DNA from: Alkalicoccus luteus
GTDB lineage: Bacteria; Bacillota; Bacilli; Bacillales; Salisediminibacteriaceae
Length of the DNA: 64,000 nt
Reading direction: 5' to 3' (one strand)
Assembly: GCA_052061695.1 (NCBI GenBank)
Contig: JBPZEY010000002.1
Under the pieces are notes generated by a model, which saw only the letters and a program-made list of their open reading frames with translations, had not been told where the DNA came from and ran no database searches. The position numbers and the translations under genes were made by a program. Positions 49,454 through 58,650 of this stretch are shown piece after piece; the stretch's first letter is position 1, and each line of letters starts with the position of its first letter.

Positions 49454-50829
49454 TGTTTTCAAAAAACGATTGGAAAAACCGGCGCGTTCTCATTTTAGGA
49501 CTTGCACGGAGCGGGACAGAAGCAGCCTATCTGCTTCACCAGCTCGGTGCTGATGTAACTGTTAATGACAGCCTGGCATTTGATGAAAATGAACTTGCGC
49601 AAGAACTTCAGTCGCTGGGAATACGGACGGTCTGCGGAAGTCATCCTCCGGAGCTGATTGAAGAAAAGCCGGAAGTACTCGTGAAAAACCCGGGTATCCG
49701 GTACGATCATGAACTCGTTCAAAAAGCGGTGGAAGCAGGCATACCGATTATTACAGAGGTAGAGGCTGCTTACGATGCCGCTCCCTGTGACATGATTGGA
49801 ATCACGGGATCTAACGGTAAAACAACTACGACCACCTATATTCACGAAATGCTGAAGGGCAGCAGCCGTCAGCCGCTGCTCGCTGGAAACATTGGAGAGA
49901 CCGCATCAAAAGTTGTTCGGCAGGCATCAAGCGATCATGTGATGGTAACGGAACTTTCCAGCTTTCAGCTGATGGGTACAGTTAATTTTCGTCCAAATGT
50001 GGCGGTGCTATTAAATATTGCCGATGCTCATTTGGACTATCACGGTTCGAAAGAGGCTTACATAGAAGCGAAAGCAATGCTTTTCCGTAACCAGACAGAA
50101 TCAGATACGCTCGTCTACAATGCGGATGACCCGATTGTCTGCAGCATGGTCGAATCAGCACCTTCCATAAAAATTCCATTTTCAACAAAAAAAAAGCTGG
50201 CAGACGGTGCTTGTCTATTTGATGGCTGGCTCTGCCTCCACGGAGAGAAATTAGTGCGCGAAACAGACTTTTCACTGCCGGGAAGCTATAACATCGCTAA
50301 CGGTCTTGCTGCAGCCGCAGCTGCAGCTGCAGCTGGAGCTGAACTGGAACAAATTAAATCTGTTCTTCGCCAGTTCGGCGGCGTCGAGCATCGTTTGCAG
50401 CATGTCATGGTCTGGAAAGAAAGAACCTTTTTTAATAACTCCAAGGCTACCAATGTTCCTGCAGCAGTCACCTCGCTTCAGGCGTTTACACAGCCAGTTA
50501 TCCTTATTGCTGGAGGACTCGACCGCGGGCTTTCTTTTGATGGACTGATTCCGGAAATGTCGAACGTTCATGGCCTGATTTCATATGGAGAAACAGCAGG
50601 TAAACTGCTTGAAGCAGGAGAATCAGCCGGCGTACCAGAGCGGCATCAGACTGAAACGCTCGAAAAAGCAGTAGAGCTAGCGATTGATGTGTCTCGTGAA
50701 GGGGATGTGATCCTGCTTTCACCCGCTTGCGCCTCCTGGGACCAGTTTTCTACCTTCGAAGAACGAGGGAGAACATTTATCCACGCAGTTGAGCAGGCAA
50801 CTGGGAAGAAAGCGGGGAATCATACATGA
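49453..50829 (+). CDS. murD: UDP-MurNAc-L-alanine:D-glutamate ligase
   Basis: 458 residues. N-terminal Rossmann-like LILGLARSGTEAA, ATP site GITGSNGKTTTTTY near 115, and a full C-terminal domain. The region after the NIANGL motif has nine Ala codons in a row (50308-50334, alternating GCT and GCA), longer than usual. The start at 49453 follows GGAGG in the end of mraY. Overlaps murG by four bases, with no spoVE between. Confidence 0.94.
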   Translation: MFSKNDWKNRRVLILGLARSGTEAAYLLHQLGADVTVNDSLAFDENELAQELQSLGIRTVCGSHPPELIEEKPEVLVKNPGIRYDHELVQKAVEAGIPIITEVEAAYDAAPCDMIGITGSNGKTTTTTYIHEMLKGSSRQPLLAGNIGETASKVVRQASSDHVMVTELSSFQLMGTVNFRPNVAVLLNIADAHLDYHGSKEAYIEAKAMLFRNQTESDTLVYNADDPIVCSMVESAPSIKIPFSTKKKLADGACLFDGWLCLHGEKLVRETDFSLPGSYNIANGLAAAAAAAAAGAELEQIKSVLRQFGGVEHRLQHVMVWKERTFFNNSKATNVPAAVTSLQAFTQPVILIAGGLDRGLSFDGLIPEMSNVHGLISYGETAGKLLEAGESAGVPERHQTETLEKAVELAIDVSREGDVILLSPACASWDQFSTFEERGRTFIHAVEQATGKKAGNHT

Positions 50830-51914
50830 GAATCGCAGTATCAGGCGGAGGGACGGGCGGTCATATTTATCCGGCTCTGGCGCTTATTCGCCACTTGCAG
50901 CAAAAAGAAGAGACCGATGTGTTGTACATCGGAACTGAGCGGGGGCTCGAATCAACGCTGGTTCCAGATGCAGACATTTTATTTAAGAGTGTGCATATTA
51001 CAGGGTTCAAGCGCAGCCTATCAGTTGAAAACGTTAAAACCGTCTTTCGTTTTGTTAAAGCAGTCCGTCAATCAAAGGCCTATTTAAAAGAATTTAAGCC
51101 GGATGTTGTTGTCGGCACTGGGGGCTATGTTTGCGGGCCGGTCGTTTATGCTGCAGCAAAGCTTGGAATTCCGACACTTATTCACGAACAGAACAGCGTG
51201 CCAGGCATCACGAATAAATTTCTCGCCAGATACGCCGACCGGGTCGCGGTATGCTTTGATGAAGCTGTAACGAGGTTCCCGGAGAAAAAAGTGGTCTATA
51301 CAGGAAATCCACGTGCATCAGAAGCAGTAGAGGCAGAGGATACGCCTGCGATTCTGAAGGAATATGGACTTAATCCGGATCAGCCTGTTTTCGTCATAGC
51401 CGGTGGAAGCCGAGGCGCGGCTCCAATTAATAAGGCAGTATTACAAGCATACAGCGAGCTGGCTGAAAAAGAGTACCAGGTTCTCTATGTAACGGGGAGC
51501 GTTCATTATGATGCTATCCAGCAAGAGCTCCCTGAAAAGAAAGCCGACTCTATTATTACCGTCCCGTACGTTGAAAACATGCCGGCTCTGTTAAGACAGG
51601 TCCGTGGAGCTGTGGGGCGTGCCGGAGCGACTTCTATAGCAGAATTGACAGCGCTAGGTGTACCTGCAGTGTATATACCAAGTCCGTATGTAACAGAAAA
51701 TCACCAATTTCATAATGCGGATGCTTACGTAAAAAAGGGTGCTGCCTTGATGATCGAAGAGAAAAATCTGACTGCAGAAACCCTTGTCGCGGCACTGGAT
51801 TCTTTATTTGATCCGGAAACAGCAGCAGCCATGAGTCAAAAAGCGAGGGAAGCTGGCATGCCGCAGGCAGCAGCTTTACTCTCGGAAGAGCTGCACGCGT
51901 TAAAACGCTCATAA
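50826..51914 (+). CDS. murG: Lipid II synthase (UDP-GlcNAc transferase MurG)
   Basis: 362 residues, GT-B fold. GGGTGGHIYPALAL at the N-terminus, GTGGYVCGPV near 98 and the second-domain GGSRGAAPIN and GRAGATSIAELTALGVP motifs are intact. It adds GlcNAc to lipid I. murB, which follows in B. subtilis, is absent, and divIB comes next. Confidence 0.95.
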   Translation: MRIAVSGGGTGGHIYPALALIRHLQQKEETDVLYIGTERGLESTLVPDADILFKSVHITGFKRSLSVENVKTVFRFVKAVRQSKAYLKEFKPDVVVGTGGYVCGPVVYAAAKLGIPTLIHEQNSVPGITNKFLARYADRVAVCFDEAVTRFPEKKVVYTGNPRASEAVEAEDTPAILKEYGLNPDQPVFVIAGGSRGAAPINKAVLQAYSELAEKEYQVLYVTGSVHYDAIQQELPEKKADSIITVPYVENMPALLRQVRGAVGRAGATSIAELTALGVPAVYIPSPYVTENHQFHNADAYVKKGAALMIEEKNLTAETLVAALDSLFDPETAAAMSQKAREAGMPQAAALLSEELHALKRS

Positions 51915-51936
51915 ATAAAGGAAAAGGAGGGGGAAA

Positions 51937-52830
51937 ATGAGCAGGGACAGAGTGGTCGACCTTGAGCATAAACTGCCAAAGCTTCAAGCTGACAGAAAGA
52001 GACGGGCACGCAAACGCTTCCTGCTCTATCTTTCCGTTTTGCTGCTGTTGATTGGTACTGCAGTTTACCTTCAAAGCAGTCTGAGCGATGTACGTTCAAT
52101 CCATGTAGAAGGTGCAGCGTTTACAGGGGCCGAGGAAATAGAAGCTGTATCAGGTATTGAACGAGGTATGAAGATGTGGGGACTTGATCTTGATGAGCAT
52201 ACGGCTTCTATTCTCTCTCACGAAACGATAGAAGAGGCATCGATTCGCAGGACGTGGCCATCAACGGTGCGGATCGAAGTAGAAGAGTACAGGACTGCAG
52301 CATATGCATCAGCAGGAAGCTCTTATAATCCGGTTTTAAGCAACGGTAACATTGTAGAAATGGAACGTCCTCCAGGGGATGCTCCTGTCCTGCATGGTTT
52401 TGAAGAGGGAGAAATGCTGACTAAACTGGCTCAAGAAATAAACCGCATGAGTACTTCCGTCCAGTATGCCATTTCCGACATCATTCACGATCCGGTGGAA
52501 AATGACCCGGAGAGGCTGACTCTTTATATGAATGACGGGAATGTCGTCAGTACAACGGTTTCATCGTTTGCCGACCGTATGGAGCCTTACGCAGCAGTTG
52601 CAGGTCAGCTCGACAGCAGTGAAGAGGGTATCATTCATATGCGTATCAACCCATACTTTGAATCATTTGCCGAAATTGATGAAGAAGAAGAGCCCATGGA
52701 AGGAGAAGAATCCGGCGGCGGTATCGTTGATGACGTTCCTCCGGAGGAATCCGCCGATGAGCCGGCAGAAGAGGCAGAAGAGGATACAGCGGGAGACGGG
52801 GAGGCAGCGGACGCGGATGAAGTGGATTAG
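51937..52830 (+). CDS. divIB: Cell division protein DivIB (FtsQ)
   Basis: 297 residues: basic cytoplasmic tail, one membrane helix (about 28-46), a POTRA domain (VRSIHVEGAAFTGAEEIEAVSGI) and the beta domain to about 245. The last 50 residues are strongly acidic (Glu/Asp/Ala). It works with FtsL and DivIC in the divisome. Ribosome site GGAGGGGG. The acidic tail overlaps the start of ylxW by 14 bases. Confidence 0.92.
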   Translation: MSRDRVVDLEHKLPKLQADRKRRARKRFLLYLSVLLLLIGTAVYLQSSLSDVRSIHVEGAAFTGAEEIEAVSGIERGMKMWGLDLDEHTASILSHETIEEASIRRTWPSTVRIEVEEYRTAAYASAGSSYNPVLSNGNIVEMERPPGDAPVLHGFEEGEMLTKLAQEINRMSTSVQYAISDIIHDPVENDPERLTLYMNDGNVVSTTVSSFADRMEPYAAVAGQLDSSEEGIIHMRINPYFESFAEIDEEEEPMEGEESGGGIVDDVPPEESADEPAEEAEEDTAGDGEAADADEVD

Positions 52831-53470
52831 TGCTGCGGCTGTCTTTTTTGTCAGTCTGCTGGCGGGACTGGCCATTAGCAGCTCGATAGAGTCAGAGGAA
52901 GGATTTGTTAGTGATGAAGCAGAAGCTGCAGCACTTCAGATAGAAAATGAATTGCTGGAGGAGCAAGTTGAAGGACTTCAGCGTTCTTTAAGGGAGCAGG
53001 AAGAATTGTCAGCTGCGCAGGATGCGTCAACCGTAACCGAAGAGCAGCTGATGCGGCTTCGAATGCTTGCCGGAGACGTAGCTGTAAAAGGCGAAGGTCT
53101 GCGTGTAGAACTTGATGATACAACTACAGACAGCGATAACCCTTCAGCTTTTCTTGTTCATGAGCAGCACGTCCAAAGGGCGGTAGACGAGTTGTTAACC
53201 GCAGGAGCAGAAGCGGTCGCTGTCAATGGAGTCAGGCTTAGTCAGTCCTCTTACATTAAATGCATCGGTCCAGTGATCGAAGTGGACGGGATCCGTTCAA
53301 CAGCTCCGTTTGTCGTTGAAGCAATCGGAGACAGCAGCGTTCTGGAAGCGTCCATGGAATTGCGTGGCGGTGCAGTTTATGAGCTGTTAGCGGATAATGT
53401 TCAGGTACGGATGGAAACGTTGAATGAAATCATAATTCCTGAAGTACGCACTGGAGGCGAGGTCGGATGA
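52817..53470 (+). CDS. ylxW: DUF881 family protein YlxW
   Basis: 217 residues: a membrane helix (about 3-22), a coiled coil (about 32-75) and the DUF881 domain (VKGEGLRVELDD, AVAVNGVRLSQSSYIKC). Two DUF881 genes lie between divIB and sbp in bacilli. Function unknown; the link to division is by location. The ATG at 52817 lies inside the end of divIB, with GGGGAGG upstream. Overlaps ylxX by four bases. Confidence 0.85.
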   Translation: MKWISAAAVFFVSLLAGLAISSSIESEEGFVSDEAEAAALQIENELLEEQVEGLQRSLREQEELSAAQDASTVTEEQLMRLRMLAGDVAVKGEGLRVELDDTTTDSDNPSAFLVHEQHVQRAVDELLTAGAEAVAVNGVRLSQSSYIKCIGPVIEVDGIRSTAPFVVEAIGDSSVLEASMELRGGAVYELLADNVQVRMETLNEIIIPEVRTGGEVG

Positions 53471-54135
53471 AGCATGTGCTTATTGGGACGGCGGTTTTCT
53501 TGTTTACAGCGGTATGCAGCCATGCCTTAGGCAGCTCACTCACTTCTTCTCCAGCTTATGAAGATGAAGGCAGCTTGCAGCAGCTGCTCTTGTATGAAGC
53601 TGAAAGGCAGGAAGAACTGCTCGCAGAAGCTGCGATGCTCGAGCGAAGGCTTGCACTTCTGGATGAACCAGACAGCACGCCCGCAGCTGATTCTGCAGTA
53701 AAGCGACTGGAAGCAGCGGCCTCGCTGACCGAGATCTCAGGAGACGGAATCGTTCTTACAGTATTTGATCCGAATGATGAGGGGATCCACTTGCCGCCGG
53801 ATTTGCTGAGGCTCTTATTGAACGACAGCTTCCAAGCTGGAGCCGAAGCTGCGTCGGTCGGCCAAGAACGTATTACAGCCCGGACGTCGATCCGGGAAGT
53901 AAATGGCCGCACGCTGGTGGATGGGCACAGTGCTGGCTCGCTCCCGGTTGCTATTTCCCTCACTGCTCCCTCACCGGAGCTCGCAAAAGATCGAATCAAT
54001 GCGTCAGAGGCAGCCATGCTCCTGAAGTCAGAAGGATTTGAGCTGACGCTTGAGCTCAAGCAAGTTGATGTACCGGGATTTGATGGTTCGTACAGGCTTC
54101 AGACGGCAGAGCCGGCCGAGGAGGAAGACGAGTGA
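53467..54135 (+). CDS. ylxX: DUF881 family protein YlxX
   Basis: 222 residues with the same plan as YlxW: membrane helix or signal anchor (about 4-22), coiled coil (about 38-68), DUF881 domain (ISGDGIVLTVFDPN, AEAASVGQERITART). The C-terminal TAEPAEEEDE is acidic. Overlaps ylxW and sbp by four bases each, so the group is translated as a chain. Confidence 0.82.
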   Translation: MKHVLIGTAVFLFTAVCSHALGSSLTSSPAYEDEGSLQQLLLYEAERQEELLAEAAMLERRLALLDEPDSTPAADSAVKRLEAAASLTEISGDGIVLTVFDPNDEGIHLPPDLLRLLLNDSFQAGAEAASVGQERITARTSIREVNGRTLVDGHSAGSLPVAISLTAPSPELAKDRINASEAAMLLKSEGFELTLELKQVDVPGFDGSYRLQTAEPAEEEDE

Positions 54136-54470
54136 AATTGGTTGTAACACTTGCCGTCGCAGTGTGTGCAGGGATAATAACTGGAGTATTTTATCAAGGG
54201 GAACTGCCAGGTGGCTACGAATCTTATGCAGCGGTTTGGATTCTAACATTATTACTAAGCATAACCGGCGGAATGAAAGCGTTTGTCGAACGTGTGTTTT
54301 GTGAAAAAATGTTTTTTTACGGATTTGTAACGAATCTGATTTTAGGTACGATAATCGCTTTTCTAGGACACCAACTTAGTGTAGACTTGTACATAGTCGT
54401 TTCCATTGTATTAACATTACGAATATTTCGCGATGCCTCTGATATAAGGAAGCAACTTTTTAACCGTTGA
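54132..54470 (+). CDS. sbp: Small basic protein Sbp (DUF1290)
   Basis: 112 residues with three membrane helices and a basic C-terminal end (LRIFRDASDIRKQLFNR). GTG start overlapping the ylxX stop. Always just before ftsA in bacilli; function unknown. Confidence 0.85.
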   Translation: MKLVVTLAVAVCAGIITGVFYQGELPGGYESYAAVWILTLLLSITGGMKAFVERVFCEKMFFYGFVTNLILGTIIAFLGHQLSVDLYIVVSIVLTLRIFRDASDIRKQLFNR

Positions 54471-54582
54471 CTGTTTTTTTCTATGACTTTACGGCAGGAC
54501 TTTCAGCAGTGAGAACGAACTAGTTTATATAGAAACTGAATTAATCTTATTGAATGGATAACCGGGGGAGGTGCCTGATTGA

Positions 54583-55884
54583 ATGAATTATGAGCATACA
54601 TATGTAACGCTTGATATTGGTACATCGAATGTACGGGTGGTGATCGGCGAAGTGTCGAGCGGTGCCCTTAACATTATCGGAGTCGGCGAAGTTCCATCAT
54701 CCGGTCTCCGTAAAGGAGCCATCGTGGACATTGATGAAACTGTCCGATCGATTAAAGAGGCAGTTGAAAAAGCTGAGCGTATGATAGGTATGGAAATTCG
54801 CAACGTGATCGTCGGTGTCACGGGCAATCACATCAAATTACAGCCTTGTCACGGAGTAGTGGCTGTTTCAAGTGAGCACCGTGAAATTGGTGATGAAGAT
54901 GTAAAGCGTGTCATTGATGCCGCGCAGGTGATGTCCATTCCACCTGACCGGGAAATCATTGACGTAGTACCGAAGCAGTTTATCGTAGACGGACTCGATG
55001 AGATCAATGATCCGCGGGGAATGATCGGAGTCAGGTTGGAAATGGAAGGACTGATCGTGACGGGTTCTCGCACGGTGCTTCATAACCTGCTCCGATGTGT
55101 GGAAAAAGCAGGCCTCACAACAGCAGATATTGTGCTCGAGCCGCTTGCGGCTGGCGCCATTGCTCTTTCTAAAGATGAAAAAGGACTCGGAGTCGGCCTT
55201 ATCGATCTTGGAGGAGGTTCCACGACGATTTCTGTATTCCAGCATGGTGCCCTTCAGGCAGTGAGGCAAATACCGGTAGGCGGTACGCACATTGCAAATG
55301 ATATTTCCGTTGGACTTCGGACATCTACTGAAGAAGCTGAGGAAGTAAAGGTACAGTTCGGTCATGCTCTTATTGAAGAGGCTTCAGATGATGAGATGTT
55401 TGAAGTATCCGAAATCGGCAGCGACCAGCCGCAGGAATTTTCACAGTGGCAGCTGGCGAATGTGATTGAACCGCGGGCAGAAGAAATTTTTATGCTCGTG
55501 GAGCAGGAGCTTCGCCGAATGGGATACGATGATCTTCCGGGAGGGTTTGTATTGACCGGAGGAAATGCCAAGATTCCAGGTATGCTTGACCTTGCCAGAG
55601 ATATTTTTCAGCAGAACGTACGAATTTCGGTGCCGGACTACATCGGCGTCCGCGAACCTCAGTATACGAACGGTGTCGGTTTGATCACGTTCGCCCATAA
55701 GAACGCCCGGGTGCAGGGAAAAGATCTTGATGCAGGACTTGAAAGCTCACCAGTTGCAGCAGGCGTTCAGGACGAACCGAGACGTGAACGGGAAAGACCC
55801 CGTCCGCAGGCGAAAAAGCCGGCAAAGACAGGCCCAGGACTAAAAAAACGGGTCTCTAGCATGTTTAAATCGTTTTTAGAATAG
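54583..55884 (+). CDS. ftsA: Cell division protein FtsA
   Basis: 433 residues, actin-like ATPase. Nucleotide-site motifs LDIGTSNVRVVIGE at the N-terminus, LIDLGGGSTTISVF near 207 and VLTGGNAKIPG near 325. A Pro/Arg/Lys-rich linker leads to the amphipathic C-terminal helix (LKKRVSSMFKSFLE) that binds the membrane. It anchors FtsZ. Ribosome site GGGGGAGGTG. 112 bp separate it from sbp, so ftsAZ may have its own promoter. Confidence 0.96.
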   Translation: MNYEHTYVTLDIGTSNVRVVIGEVSSGALNIIGVGEVPSSGLRKGAIVDIDETVRSIKEAVEKAERMIGMEIRNVIVGVTGNHIKLQPCHGVVAVSSEHREIGDEDVKRVIDAAQVMSIPPDREIIDVVPKQFIVDGLDEINDPRGMIGVRLEMEGLIVTGSRTVLHNLLRCVEKAGLTTADIVLEPLAAGAIALSKDEKGLGVGLIDLGGGSTTISVFQHGALQAVRQIPVGGTHIANDISVGLRTSTEEAEEVKVQFGHALIEEASDDEMFEVSEIGSDQPQEFSQWQLANVIEPRAEEIFMLVEQELRRMGYDDLPGGFVLTGGNAKIPGMLDLARDIFQQNVRISVPDYIGVREPQYTNGVGLITFAHKNARVQGKDLDAGLESSPVAAGVQDEPRRERERPRPQAKKPAKTGPGLKKRVSSMFKSFLE

Positions 55885-55931
55885 GCTGACCCGGACAGGT
55901 TCCGGCATAATCGGATTGGAGGATCGCTACT

Positions 55932-57065
55932 ATGTTAGAGTTTGAAATGGAAACAGAATCACTCGCAACGATAAAGGTAATTGGCGTCGGCGGAGGCGGC
56001 AGCAATGCTGTCAACCGTATGATTGAAAACGGACTTCAGGGTGTGGAGTTTATTGCCCTTAATACAGATGCACAGGCGCTTCAAATGTCACAAGCCAGCG
56101 AACGTCTTCAGCTTGGCGGCAAGCTGACACGAGGTCTTGGCGCAGGGGCGAACCCTGAAATTGGCAAAAAAGCTGCCGAGGAAAGCCGTGACCAGCTCGA
56201 AGAACATATGCAGGGTGCTGATATGGTGTTTATCACAGCCGGAATGGGCGGCGGCACGGGAACCGGTGCTGCTCCGGTTATCGCTGAAATTGCCAAGGAT
56301 GCTGGTGCTTTAACAGTAGGCGTTGTCACACGTCCATTTACTTTCGAAGGCCGGAAGCGGATGACGCAGGCAGCAGCCGGAATCGAAGCATTGAAAGAAA
56401 AAGTCGATACGCTGATCGTCATTCCAAATGATCGACTGCTTGAAATAGTCGATAAAAACACTCCGATGCTGGAAGCGTTCCGTGAGGCCGATAATGTTCT
56501 GCGTCAAGGTGTTCAGGGCATTTCAGATCTCATCGCTGTTCCGGGTCTGATCAACCTTGACTTTGCCGATGTAAAAACCATTATGAGCGAAAAAGGCTCT
56601 GCACTGATGGGAATTGGTGTTGCCACAGGAGAAAGCCGTGCAGCGGAAGCTGCCAAAAAAGCTATTTCCTCTCCGCTTCTTGAAACGAGCGTAGATGGTG
56701 CACAAGGCGTACTCATGAACATTACAGGCGGAGCGAATCTCAGCCTGTTTGAAGTACATGAAGCAGCAGAAATTGTTTCATCCGCATCGGATGAAGAAGT
56801 CAACATGATTTTCGGTTCGGTCATCAACGAAAACCTGAAAGACGAGATTGTCGTGACAGTAATCGCTACGGGATTTGATGAAAAAATCCAGCAGCGCACC
56901 CAAGTGAAGGCGGGACGTACATCACGACCACAGCAGGCGCAAGCCGGCAAGGAAGTTCCAAAACAGGAGCCGCAGCCGCAGGCAGAGCACCATGAGCCTG
57001 AACAGGAGCAGCAGGAAGAGGCTCTTGATATCCCTGCTTTTCTGCGTAACAGAAGGAAGCGCTGA
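55932..57065 (+). CDS. ftsZ: Cell division protein FtsZ
   Basis: 377 residues, tubulin-like GTPase. GTP-binding GVGGGGSNAVNRM and GMGGGTGTGAAP are intact, and the T7 region has NLDFADVKT. A Gln/Glu/Pro-rich linker (about 320-362) leads to the C-terminal peptide DIPAFLRNRRKR that binds FtsA, SepF and EzrA. Next comes a terminator; spoIIGA, sigE and sigG are not present. Confidence 0.97.
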   Translation: MLEFEMETESLATIKVIGVGGGGSNAVNRMIENGLQGVEFIALNTDAQALQMSQASERLQLGGKLTRGLGAGANPEIGKKAAEESRDQLEEHMQGADMVFITAGMGGGTGTGAAPVIAEIAKDAGALTVGVVTRPFTFEGRKRMTQAAAGIEALKEKVDTLIVIPNDRLLEIVDKNTPMLEAFREADNVLRQGVQGISDLIAVPGLINLDFADVKTIMSEKGSALMGIGVATGESRAAEAAKKAISSPLLETSVDGAQGVLMNITGGANLSLFEVHEAAEIVSSASDEEVNMIFGSVINENLKDEIVVTVIATGFDEKIQQRTQVKAGRTSRPQQAQAGKEVPKQEPQPQAEHHEPEQEQQEEALDIPAFLRNRRKR

Positions 57066-57080
57066 TCTGTCCAGCTGCTC

Positions 57081-57118
57081 ATGAGCCCGGGAGAAGCTCT
57101 CCCCGGGCTCATTTTCTG
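57081..57118 (+). terminator. Terminator of ftsAZ
   Basis: ATGAGCCCGGG and CCCGGGCTCAT, 11 perfect pairs, then TTTTC. Confidence 0.88.
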
Positions 57119-57160
57119 TAACTGCTGAGCTTCAACGGGCCTTTCATTAGGAAGAAAAGA

Positions 57161-57189
57161 TTGCCTGTTACCCTTATTTTCTTTATGAT
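57161..57189 (+). promoter_or_regulatory. Sigma-A promoter of the ylmE operon
   Basis: TTGCCT (57161-57166), 17-base spacer, TATGAT (57184-57189), 36 bp before the ylmE start. Confidence 0.65.
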
Positions 57190-57224
57190 TATAGGTACAA
57201 GAGTCAAGTGGGAGGTCGACAGCA

Positions 57225-57905
57225 GTGTCCGTTTCAGAACAGTTAGCAGTTGTGAACGAGAAGATTCGAGCTTCTTGTCAAAAAAGCGGAAGAGATGAGA
57301 AAGATGTGACCATCATAGCAGTTACCAAGTACGTGTCGATTGAACGGGCACGAGAGGCGGTAGCAGCAGGCATAACAGATTTTGGAGAGAATCGTCTTGA
57401 AGGTGCAATGGAAAAGTATGAAGCTCTTGGCGATCACGTCAACTGGCACTTTATTGGCAGCCTTCAGTCGCGCAAGGTAAAAGATCTGCTTCATGCATAT
57501 CGCATTATCCATTCACTGGACCGGAAGTCACTCGCAAAAGAAATACAAAAGCGCTCAGAAGATGGAATGATTACTGATTGTTTCATTCAGCTTAATGTAA
57601 GCGGAGAAGAATCCAAAGCAGGTATTCGAGCAGATGAGCTGCCAGGCTTTTTGGATATGCTTCAACATTATCCAGCCGTAAGAGTGATTGGTTTAATGAC
57701 AATGGCCCCTTACACAGACGATCCGGAAGAAGTCAGACCTTACTTTCAAAAGCTTCGAGAGCTGCGCGATGAAACAGCAGCGAAAAAGCTGCCCCATGCT
57801 CCTTGCACGGAGCTGTCGATGGGCATGTCGAATGACTATCATATTGCAGTCGAAGAGGGAGCAACGTATATCAGGCTCGGTTCATCTCTCGTAGGGTCTC
57901 AATAA
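57225..57905 (+). CDS. ylmE: YggS-family pyridoxal phosphate homeostasis protein
   Basis: 226 residues. The PLP-binding Lys is in AVTKYVS near residue 36, followed by DFGENRLEG, NWHFIGSLQSRK and the SMGMSNDY phosphate-binding motif. The family (YggS/PLPBP) has no known enzyme activity and buffers PLP levels. GTG start after GGGAGG. First gene of the ylmE-sepF-ylmG-ylmH group. Confidence 0.93.
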   Translation: MSVSEQLAVVNEKIRASCQKSGRDEKDVTIIAVTKYVSIERAREAVAAGITDFGENRLEGAMEKYEALGDHVNWHFIGSLQSRKVKDLLHAYRIIHSLDRKSLAKEIQKRSEDGMITDCFIQLNVSGEESKAGIRADELPGFLDMLQHYPAVRVIGLMTMAPYTDDPEEVRPYFQKLRELRDETAAKKLPHAPCTELSMGMSNDYHIAVEEGATYIRLGSSLVGSQ

Positions 57906-57929
57906 TCTTCTGATCGAAAGGAGACAGCC

Positions 57930-58361
57930 ATGACGTTTAAAAATAAACTTAAGCGGTTTTTCGACATGGAAGATGAGTACGAAGAAAAGGAAATTGTTGT
58001 CGAAGAAGAACCGGAAGAGTACCAGCCGCCTGCCAGAATTAAAAAATCGAAGAAGCAGGAGCGTCAGAACGTGGTCAGCCTCAGCTCCGTGACTTCACAG
58101 CAAGGATCAAAAGTGATGCTGCTTGAGCCGCACTCGTATGATGAAGTGCAGGATATTGCTGATGAATTAAAGAACAGGAAAGCAGTGGTCATCAACCTTC
58201 AGCGCCTTCCCCGTGATCAGGCAAGGCGGATCGTCGATTTTTTAAGCGGAACAGTTTATGCTATTGGCGGGGATATTCAAAAGCTGGGTGAACAAATTTT
58301 CCTTTGCACCCCTGATAACGTTGATGTCAGCGGCAGCATTTCTGAAATGCTTCACGAATAA
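57930..58361 (+). CDS. sepF: Cell division protein SepF
   Basis: 143 residues: N-terminal membrane-binding amphipathic helix (FKNKLKRFFDM), an acidic linker and the C-terminal SepF domain (LEPHSYDEVQDIADELK, VVINLQRLPRDQARRIVDFLSGTVYA). It bundles FtsZ and anchors it to the membrane beside FtsA. Confidence 0.95.
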   Translation: MTFKNKLKRFFDMEDEYEEKEIVVEEEPEEYQPPARIKKSKKQERQNVVSLSSVTSQQGSKVMLLEPHSYDEVQDIADELKNRKAVVINLQRLPRDQARRIVDFLSGTVYAIGGDIQKLGEQIFLCTPDNVDVSGSISEMLHE

Positions 58362-58378
58362 CAAGGAGAGTGGCACAA

Positions 58379-58642
58379 ATGGCACTGCTCGGAGATATTG
58401 TCGTACAAGTGTTAAACTTGTACTGGATCGTCTGCATTATTTATATTTTCATGTCCTGGTTCCCCAATGCCCGTGACTCTGCGTTTGGACAGGCCATCGG
58501 CCGTATTGTAGAGCCCTTCTTTGCACCATTCCGGCAAATGATCCCTCCGATTGGCATGTTAGACATTTCCCCGATCGTTGCGCTGATCGGTCTGCGTTTT
58601 GCCATTCGGGGAGTAGAATTTCTGTTTGGATTGGTCGGGTGA
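58379..58642 (+). CDS. ylmG: YggT-family membrane protein YlmG
   Basis: 87 residues, two membrane helices; conserved PFFAPFRQMIPPIGMLDISPIV motif split between them. The start MALLGD at 58379 follows AAGGAGAG; a GTG nine bases earlier is less likely. Function unclear, linked to division by location. Confidence 0.9.
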   Translation: MALLGDIVVQVLNLYWIVCIIYIFMSWFPNARDSAFGQAIGRIVEPFFAPFRQMIPPIGMLDISPIVALIGLRFAIRGVEFLFGLVG

Positions 58643-58650
58643 AGAAGTAG

